A stretch of 64,000 bases of DNA from Ascarosepion bandense (taxonomy: Eukaryota > Mollusca > Cephalopoda > Sepiida > Sepiidae), in the NCBI GenBank assembly GCA_037127315.1, contig JBBBDQ010001271.1, positions 1,196,501 through 1,260,500 of the forward strand, read 5' to 3'. The notes under the pieces were generated by a model that had not been told where the DNA came from, did no database searches, and worked only from the letters and a program-made list of their open reading frames with translations. Position numbers and translations under genes: made by a program. This document shows positions 57,061 through 64,000 of the stretch, one piece after another (position 1 is the first letter of the stretch; the number at the start of each line of letters is the position of its first letter).

Positions 57061-57714
57061 ACTTTTCCTAGATTTTCATTCACAAAGCCAAGCCAAGAAT
57101 ACATATATATACCAAGTGAAAAGCGGGCAGATCTATGTCCTTCTAAGAAACCCAAATTTAATAAATTTTACAAATGACTCATCATTTTAATGTTACCTAA
57201 TGATAAAATAATAACTGAAGTAAAGCATCAAGACTCTAAGCTATCTATCATTAAAATCACTTCATTTCATCTATTTTCAGAAAACATCACACTAATTTTA
57301 TATTTATGCACTGGACTTGGCTCTTCTAGAAGATTCTATAACTGGTTCCAAAAATCAGAAAAATGTGATCTATACATTTACAACTTTTCCTGCATTTTCT
57401 GGCATTGCTGTAAATTTTTATCATCTTGGACCAATACTTGACCAAACTTTAAATACACATGCCACTCAAAAGCTAGTATTCTACTTAAAGAATCATCACC
57501 AAAAAACTGCAACATTCACCAAACTTAGCAATAAATTTAATACTAGGATATTTTTCAAATTTGTTAGCCATCATAAAGATTGTAAAGCCATTCTAATGCA
57601 ACATTACAAAAACATACATTATACCCGAACATGAGTAGATAATTGGAAGTCTATTGACGGACTAACAGTAGGTTGGGTAACAATATGTATTAACTGCATA
57701 CCAATGAGTTAAGG
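57061..57714. other. Unidentified ORF region
   Basis: Two overlapping plus frames, 57190-57441 and 57317-57634. The latter (105 codons, TFPAFSGIAVNFYHLGPILD, HHKDCKAILMQHYKNIH) has a protein-like composition, but I do not recognise it. It could be a fragment of a transposon protein. Confidence 0.3.
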
Positions 57715-57855
57715 GCAATTTGCTGATGCATGTTCAGGAGACATGACTGACTAGGCAGAAGATTTCCCTGCAGTAGGTTGCCATTACTTTCTGTGGTAAA
57801 CTGATTGCCAACCAAGGCTACAGAAATCAGTCTCTCCTGCTATTCAATTTTTTTA
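57715..57855 (-). mobile_element. SINE family S1 fragment
   Basis: Contains 'acatgactgactaggcagaa' and 'ctgcagtaggttgccattac'. Both ends are truncated. Confidence 0.75.
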
Positions 57856-57860
57856 TCCAG

Positions 57861-57932
57861 ATCAGTCAGTTAATCGGCATAGATGATACACACTTGGGTG
57901 ATCATGTCTCTTTTGAAACACGGCTGACTAGT
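57861..57932 (-). mobile_element. SINE family S1, 3' end only
   Basis: 'gatcagtcagttaatcggca' to 'gctgactagt' is only the 3' terminal part of S1, lying between two other copies. Confidence 0.65.
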
Positions 57933-57951
57933 GAAACTATTTAAAAAATTC

Positions 57952-58235
57952 TGTCAGTTATTTGCCATATGAGATACATGCTTGGGTGATCATGTCTCGA
58001 AAAAGACATGACTGACTGAGCAGAAGATTTTGCAGTAGATTTCCAAGGCTATAAAATCCAATCTATACTGCTATTTAAGCTATAGCTGGAGGGAGAAACA
58101 GCGGATTAATACCTTTCCCAAGGGTATTTGTGTTTAAGTGAATGCAACAAATTCAGCTTGAATTCGAACTCGGCTCTTTGATTTCTCAATCTGAACTGAT
58201 AACCACTGCACCACAATGCACATCTGCTTGTACAT
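57952..58235 (-). mobile_element. SINE family S1, near full length
   Basis: Best-preserved head in the window. On the minus strand A-box 'tggtgcagtgg' (about 58209-58219) fits the TRGYNNARNGG consensus, and 'gagttcgaattc' (about 58160-58171) is a near B-box. The body is 'gggaaaggtattaatccgct' and the 3' end is complementary to 'gtcagttatttgccatatga'. The pol III promoter supports a tRNA origin. Confidence 0.85.
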
Positions 58236-58284
58236 TCTTTGAAATGGTAAAATCACAACTTGTACAAAGAAATTTTTCAATATC

Positions 58285-58490
58285 ACTTTTACTCCTATTA
58301 TCCTGTATCATGCACTTTACACCTGTTATCCTGTACTGGGTGTTTTACACCTACTATTCCAAACAGGATCATTTACACCTGTCATCCCATAAAGGTTTCT
58401 GTTATCCCAATTAGTTCCTTTATGCCTTGTATCCTGCATCATGCTCTTTACACCTGTTATCTTATACCAGGCCCTTTACAGACCTGGTAT
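58285..58490 (+). repeat. Degenerate 28 bp tandem repeat
   Basis: 'tttacacc' recurs at 58316, 58344 and 58372 (period 28), each followed by variants of 'tgttatcctgtactggg'. Further degenerate units extend to about 58490 ('ctttacacctgttatcttat'). Confidence 0.75.
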
Positions 58491-59229
58491 GTATTCTATT
58501 CTGTGCATCATCATGATAATATATAAAATAAAGAAGAACAAAAGAAAACTAAATTTGTACTAAAAAAGTTCCATTGCAATTTCCAAACAATGATAATTCT
58601 TCCTTATCTTAGTAGAAGTTGTATAATTGTCCTCTCCACAGCATGGCACGTATCCCTGTTCAGAGTGAGGCATTTGTGACTAACTTTGAATTCAAATTAT
58701 ATCAACTGATGTGTTGTTTTGCCTTCATGTAAGAAAATATCTTTTATCCGATTGCCAATGGCTTCTGTGACAAGGTAGAACTGTAGTTGAAAATAACTGA
58801 GACATTTCAGACGTGCTGGGAATTAGTAATGTCTTATAATAAAATTGGTGCCTATAAATGATAAAATTTTTGTATTAGATGTGCAAGTCAAGATTGTCTT
58901 GTTTAAGACTGAATGTGCATTCTTTTTTTTTTTTGTTTTTTTAAAGAAATGTTTGGGGTCAAGAGTGTAAGTTCTACATGTTGGGAAATATTTCAAACTT
59001 ACTAAAGGCAAAACTAACAAAATTCTGTCAGGTATTTGGCTAATATTTTTTTGTGTGTGTGCGTTACTTGTACAAGTGTAGAAGTTACAATGGCAAATTA
59101 TAGAAATCAAATTGACACCAATAGATTCTCGACTGATTGAAGTGATTGTTTTTTCTCCACTTTTGCTTGGTGTAAGTACATCAAGATAAGCAAAATAATT
59201 TAAACTATTTACACCCTGATAAACTATAT
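58491..59229. other. Unannotated AT-rich sequence
   Basis: A T run lies at 58923-58943. The 95-codon minus frame at 59110-58823 has no known motif. Confidence 0.35.
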
Positions 59230-59345
59230 GAAGGGTTCAGTTTGACATTTGAATCACCTCAAGAAGGCCAGACTATACAACAGCCAAAATGTTGTACATA
59301 TGATAACAAAAATGAAGGCAACAGTCCAACCAAGTAAATAGTATA
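59230..59345 (+). repeat. Single arm of the 2843/32303 fold-back family
   Basis: 'caacagccaaaatgttgtac' and 'aaaatgaaggcaacagtcca' match the right arm of 2843-3204 and 32303-32500. No left arm is present. Confidence 0.6.
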
Positions 59346-59500
59346 AATAATTGCATTACCTCATTTCAGAAATATAAACATAGAAACAAAATAACTAAGG
59401 CATTTCTCTAAATGGATTTTGGTTGGTTGATTCATTTTCCATGGCCAGCAGGTTATTTAAAGCCAGAAAATGTACTTAGATTGTAAAAATTTTTTATTTT

Positions 59501-59531
<31 letters not shown>

Positions 59532-59599
59532 AGAATTCACCCCAAAACATAAATGAAAATATTATTTATTCTTAATGTTGAACACTGGGTGTGTAGATA

Positions 59600-59735
59600 A
59601 TGTAATGAACAAGACGTTGGTAAAACCAAGTTTGAATTCTAGTTGAGTTCATAACTTTTACTTTTGTGCAAATACCCTTGGGAAATTCATCTCTTCTTCC
59701 TTAAGCTGTGGGTTAAATTGTAGAACAGACTAGAC
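59600..59735 (+). mobile_element. SINE family S1 fragment, plus orientation
   Basis: tRNA-like head side with 'aagtttgaattctagttgag' and 'gcaaatacccttgggaaatt'. It ends early within the body ('taaattgtagaacagacta'). Confidence 0.7.
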
Positions 59736-59877
59736 TTATCAGGTCCCACTATGTATCTTATTCAGACAAAATTAAAACGTGACATGTCTAGATCCAAGCC
59801 ATCCTGCCCGCTTTGATAACCCAAATATTAAATCTCCATGGTTACATAATTCTCAATTTTCATTGAACAATATTGAC

Positions 59878-60545
59878 ACACCTAAAGCATTTCCTCTAAC
59901 TACCACTCCCTAATTTTCTAAATAACCACAAATTTATCTTATATTTTAAAAAATAAATAATTTTCACCATTTATTTTAACATATCACCTGAAGAGGAACA
60001 GTTTTGTTCTGAAACATGAAAATGTTTGTGTAGTGGTTTTATGCTTATCAGTTAAGTGCCATACATGATACAGGCTTCAGGCGATCATGTCTCAAAAGAA
60101 ACATGACTAACTGGGCAGAAGATTATCCCGCAGTAGGTTGCCATTGCTTCCTGCAGTAGACTGGTTGCCAACCAAGGCTATAGAACCCAATCTGTTCTAT
60201 TATTTAATCCATAACTAGAGGGAAGAGACAGATTAATACCTTTCCCAAGGATATTTGTGCGTAAGTTATTACAATTATGCTTATATACTAACAAAATTAC
60301 AATATTAAGCTCTACTCTGTATCGAGCACTCTTTATAAAAGTAAATGCTTGAACTGTGGGTTTTTAATCTACGTGTTCTTTCCTTTTTTTGTAATATATA
60401 TATATCAGCATGCAGTGTGAGTATAGAAGAATCCAAAGGAGTATCCTGTACATACAGTGGTAAAATCCTTTGTACAATAAAGACGGAAGCTGATGATGGT
60501 TCACCTGAAATAAGCCTATACCTCCGATTTACCATGAAATAATGT
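59878..60545 (+). repeat. Family R1, longest copy, interrupted by a SINE
   Basis: R1 sequence runs 59878-60047, is interrupted by S1 at 60048-60274, then resumes to the (TA)n at 60395-60406 and the distal part matching 4700-4905. It is non-coding. The frame at 60345-60542 is a shadow. Confidence 0.75.
60048..60274 (-). mobile_element. 5'-truncated S1 SINE with target-site duplication
   Basis: Flanked by 'ttatgcttat' at 60039-60048 and 60275-60284. The element runs from 'cagttaagtgccatacatga' to 'gcgtaagttatt' and lacks the tRNA-like head, so reverse transcription stopped early. The paralogous R1 copy near 8671 lacks it. Confidence 0.88.
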
Positions 60546-60594
60546 GTCTGCCTTAATTTTTCACTTCAAATAGGTGGTCTGCAAGGAAACCCCA

Positions 60595-60720
60595 ATCAAT
60601 ACTGGAAAGAGTGATAACGGTTAATAAACTTGAGAAACCTGTTTTCTTAAGTGCTTCAAGAGAAAGGTTTTATAAATTTTAGCCGAAAAGAGTACTGGCA
60701 GTTCAGTCTATAAATTCCAA
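60595..60720 (+). repeat. Dispersed repeat family R4, copy 2
   Basis: Partner of 43230-43350. 60721-61135 holds no recognised feature. Confidence 0.55.
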
Positions 60721-61129
60721 ATGTTTTATTGGAGGGCATTGGTAAATATTACTATAACCATAATTTAAAACTTAACATTATTTTTAGTCATTACTTTTGA
60801 ATATAAATACATGTTACCAAATAAAATGTTCATGCTTCATAAAGTTCTTCATGGAACACAATGCATTGACAGTTTTTCTCTGATACATATTTCCATATAA
60901 TGTACACTCTCACACAGAGTGATTGAGTGGGCTGAGGAAAATCTTGTTATGCCACTGTAACAAGTGCCAACTGCATAACTGTCTTGAAATTTCACATTCA
61001 AAATACTGGCTTTTCACCTTTGGTTCAATAACTGAGCACTATTGCCTGTGGGAAATATAGAATTACCAACAATTGCTCCACCATCTGCTAACTTATATAA
61101 AAGTGTCTAAATATAAAGCTAAATAAAAG

Positions 61130-61135
<6 letters not shown>

Positions 61136-61161
<26 letters not shown>

Positions 61162-61162
61162 G
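61136..61162. repeat. (TA)n microsatellite
   Basis: About 13 TA units. Confidence 0.9.
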
Positions 61163-61234
61163 TGTATGCATGCTTACTAATCAATCTGCATGGTAATTGT
61201 TCTAATGAGCTGTTCTCATTAGTGGTCGTCTGCA

Positions 61235-61310
61235 TGGTTTTAAGCATGCTACAAGATTGCTAACTGAGTCTCAGCATTTTATTGTTGAACTAGCTAGATA
61301 CAACTGTCAA
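61235..61310 (+). pseudogene. Small Jockey-type LINE fragment
   Basis: A plus frame HGFKHATRLLTESQHFIVEL parallels HEFKHATRLASRSYPLTTEI of the relic at 55850-55910. Only about 25 codons remain. Confidence 0.55.
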
Positions 61311-61489
61311 TTCTATATGTACAAAAGATATATAAAACAAGTGGGATCATGACGGCAAAATATATATATTGATATGCTGTCTAACATATATATTTATGTA
61401 CCTGCTATTGAGTATTTTACATTAAGACATAAGGAAAAAAAAAACAAAATAATCCAAACATATGAGTGTAACAAGAAGGAAATAAATAA

Positions 61490-62003
61490 ATGTATATATA
61501 TATAAAAGGCAATCTGTAAGTCTGTGTGTGACTGTTGCCTATGCACACCTACATTTTTTAAGCTATGCCATTCAAACTTTCTAGGGACACATATCTACAG
61601 GGAAGCCAGGTCGACACATACTTTTTGAGTTTAAGTTCAACAATTTTCCCTTTTGCACTTTTTATCCAATAGACACGATTGTTTACATTTGCTCTGTAAA
61701 ACATTTAAGATCTAAGATGGTTGTTGAATTACGTCACAGAAATCAAATCACACATGTCAAACGTGACTAAAATATTTTTTCTTAAAAAAAAAGCCTTTAT
61801 ATTTAATTTTTATTCCGATGTTTTAAAAATTCAAGTGGTCAACGAAAAAATGTGAATATTTTTACCAGTAATTTTGAAACAAAAGAAATATTTTTTTAAA
61901 AATGTGTTTCTTCAAACAAAAACAAAATATGTAAAATAAAAAGTGGCATCTTCTACTACTAAAATTTTCTGAGTTGCACGGCAACGCTAGGCTATGATAC
62001 TAG
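61490..62003 (+). mobile_element. Helitron-like non-autonomous element (tentative)
   Basis: AT-rich start 'tatatatatataaaaggcaa' followed by 'gtctgtgtgtgactg', a non-coding interior, then a short hairpin 'gttgcacggcaac' (61973-61985) about 14 bases before CTAG (62000-62003). Same 3' architecture as the minus-strand element at 39490-40040. No Rep/helicase. Confidence 0.45.
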
Positions 62004-62159
62004 TAGATTATATTTCAGAACATGTACAAATTTTTTATATATCCACTACAAATTGTACATTTTGTTTTGACATTGAAATTTCAATGTCTCATCAGGTGGT
62101 GTGCAAAGGAATGGAAAGCCTCTTTTCTTATAATTGGCAAGTTGTGTGTAGGATGTTGG

Positions 62160-62701
62160 TGGAGGTTATCAATAAAGGAATAAGTCTTGTAAATTGTCTG
62201 TTTGAATTTTGAAGAAATTGAGGTGGGTAGTGAATATAGTTGATTAATGAGTGTTTGGCAATTTTGTAGACAGATTTAACATTAGAAGATAGGATGTAGG
62301 TTTTATGGCCTCCTGACTAGACTTTATTCTTTGAATTTCTTAGAGGAGCAGAGTAGGGAAGTGTGGGAAGGGATGGGATTGGACCTATCTTTGATGTTTA
62401 TTTGTACAACTATAGAATATTTTTGTATTCAAGCACAGTTTTTATAATTAATCTAATTTTGTATATTTAACCTTAATTTTGAATTTAGGAAATCGATTAT
62501 TTCTATAAAATTTTAAATTAGATCACAGTTTGTGGTGTGTAATAGGTAAAATTTAATGTAAGATTGTTGTTAGTACTATGAAGGTTTATCATTTCTAAGG
62601 TGTCCTAGCTCTGGCTTTTGTAGTATTTTTTAGCATGATTGTAAGGTTAGTGGTTGGTGGCGGTTAGTGATAAGGGAATAAGTTTTGTAAATTGTCCGTT
62701 G

Positions 62702-62705
<4 letters not shown>
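62160..62705 (+). repeat. Imperfect direct repeat pair
   Basis: 62160-62212 ('ggttatcaataaaggaataa', 'gtcttgtaaattgtctgtt') resembles 62655-62705 ('gataagggaataag', 'ttttgtaaattgtccgtt'). The sequence between them is AT-rich with no gene. Confidence 0.65.
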
Positions 62706-62736
<31 letters not shown>

Positions 62737-62762
62737 CATACATACACACACACACACACACA
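62702..62762. repeat. Palindromic microsatellite (GT)n(TA)n(CA)n
   Basis: GT, TA, then CA tracts in symmetric order, able to form one hairpin. Confidence 0.93.
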
Positions 62763-62957
62763 ATGGTCTTTATCATAATAGATAGGAGATACATAATATA
62801 CATATTCTTCAGTATTCGACAAAATAATTATTGAAAAATAAATAAAAAAGCACTGTTAAAAAGCAAACACACTGCAAGAGCTTTCATAACTAATCGTAAA
62901 GAGAAAAAAATGAGTCAATGCTGCCTCACTATTGCTTCTCTTTTCATGAGTTTGACA

Positions 62958-62984
62958 GAATATATATATATATATATATACATA
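62958..62984. repeat. (TA)n microsatellite
   Basis: Short TA tract near the large hairpin element. Confidence 0.85.
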
Positions 62985-63059
62985 TGCAATTTGTTATATA
63001 TTATATTATATATGCATGGTACTTATTTTAAAGTGCTCAATATCAGTGATAGAGCTAAC

Positions 63060-63574
63060 ATATTCAGTTGGATTGATGTGAGTTTGTGATTCTGAGTTAC
63101 ATGTTTATGAGATCGTCAGATAAACTGATTAATTTTTCAAAAATTTGGATATATGTGGGATTGCATCTATTGGTGTTTTTATGGAAGTGGGAGAAAAAAT
63201 TATTGTCTCGAAGCCACTCATACTAACGCAAACACATACACACTTGTACACCCATTGTCATACACAGACACACATGCTTACCCACTGAGGCTCAGACAAA
63301 CATAACTATATGTGAACAGTATGAGGCTTGGCATATATATGTATACGTGTGGTGTTGTGTACATATGTACACATTTAATTGGTGTATTCAAATAGTATAT
63401 GTTTGCATTAGTATGAGTGGTGTCAAGACGACAATTTTTTCTCCCACTTCCATAAAAACACCGATAGATGCAACCCCACATATATCCAAATTTTTAAAAA
63501 AATAATCAGTTTGTCTGACGATCGCAGAAGCATGAAACTGAGTGTCACAAACTCACATCAATCCAACTGAATAT
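63060..63574. mobile_element. Large fold-back element, ~177 bp arms
   Basis: The left arm (63060-63237) and the right arm (63398-63574) are reverse complements with few mismatches. The ends pair as 'atattcagttggattgatgt' with its complement at 63555-63574, and 'tggaagtgggagaaaaaatt' pairs with the complement near 63430-63452. The 160 bp centre is CA/TA-rich and non-coding. It fits a long-TIR MITE or fold-back transposon. The right end meets a (TA)n tract (63571-63590), which hides any target duplication. Confidence 0.88.
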
Positions 63575-63590
63575 ATATATATATATATTC

Positions 63591-64000
63591 CCACCACAAA
63601 AGAAAACTTAAAGTTTATGGATGTGTGATAAAAACATTAGGTGTGACAAGTGCCCATCCTTCTCAATTGAAAAATGGAGTGCCAGTTTTTAGCACAGGTT
63701 TGTTTTCACATTGAAATTGCTGATCATATTTTTAATATAATTTCGGTGAATCTATTGACCAAAAACTATGGAGTGAACAGCTTTTTAAAATTTTTTATAC
63801 CATTTTCAGTAATCTAGTGGTAGCTGTTTGGAATGACTTGTCATTGTTGATGAAAAGCAGTTACAACACTATGATCTGTAGACCAAACTAAAGTCTATGC
63901 CAGTGGTTCCAAAACATTTTTTTTGAGCCACATTTTCAAAATAAAAATTTCTTTGCCCCTCACCAAATTTTATGTGATAAAAAAATAACATTTAAAACTA
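63591..64000. other. Unannotated AT-rich sequence to window end
   Basis: Nothing recognised. Confidence 0.4.

Noticed and set aside
57317..57634. 105-codon plus ORF as a gene
   Set aside because: Its composition is protein-like, but no motif, no supporting neighbours and no splice structure could be identified.
57952..58235. Functional tRNA gene at the SINE head
   Set aside because: Pol III boxes are present but the arms cannot pair as a tRNA cloverleaf and the sequence continues into the SINE body.

Overview
The window reads as gene-poor, AT-rich animal DNA, most probably from an octopod cephalopod. The pointers are tRNA-derived SINEs that resemble octopus SINEs, several non-LTR retrotransposon families of kinds common in mollusc genomes, Gypsy, Tc1/mariner and Penelope relics, and very abundant (TA)n, (CA)n and (CT)n microsatellites. 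The species assignment is inference. I found no convincing host protein-coding exon, no intact tRNA or rRNA gene, and nothing prokaryotic. Almost every readable coding stretch is a decayed transposon protein.

Layout. 0-8.8 kb: a Tc1 transposase relic (minus), a 3 x 124 bp tandem repeat, a fold-back repeat with a tRNA-like interior, microsatellites and a long decayed Jockey-type LINE (minus). 8.93-16.11 kb: the structural centrepiece, a Gypsy-type LTR element on the minus strand with exact 227 bp LTRs and a 5 bp target duplication. Its pol is deleted. One LTR is split by a 5.4 kb, 5'-truncated Tx1/L1-Tx1-like LINE with its own 14 bp target duplication. 17.44-19.39 kb: a short LTR element with no coding capacity (TRIM/LARD type), two 467 bp LTRs that look identical, and a 4 bp target duplication; it is the youngest insertion here. 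21.1-24.8 kb: pieces of a THAP/P-element-like transposase separated by an unrelated LINE. 25-30 kb: LINE, mariner and SINE fragments and microsatellites. 30.78-32.04 kb: a satellite of 28 monomers of 45 bp with higher-order structure. 34.4 kb: a 33 bp tandem array. 35.5-38.3 kb: a decayed Gypsy pol with its 3' LTR. 38.5-40.0 kb: a Jockey LINE tail and a Helitron-like element. 46.5 kb: a U2 snRNA-derived pseudogene beside a SINE flanked by a duplicated sequence. 47.7-52.8 kb: a Penelope relic, a TA-flanked MITE, a mariner relic and a Gypsy integrase relic. 54.5-57.1 kb: a locally duplicated LINE and a second LINE tail. 57.7-60.5 kb: SINEs, one with clear target duplications inside an older repeat. 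61.5-64 kb: a Helitron-like element and a large hairpin repeat with roughly 177 bp arms.

No co-operating gene system is visible. What can be read is insertion history: old, frame-broken coding elements, nested younger insertions with intact target duplications, and local tandem amplification. The best candidates for undescribed biology are the young TRIM-like element, the 45 bp higher-order satellite, the U2-derived sequence and the large hairpin element. All boundaries, identities and family calls were made by eye without database searches.
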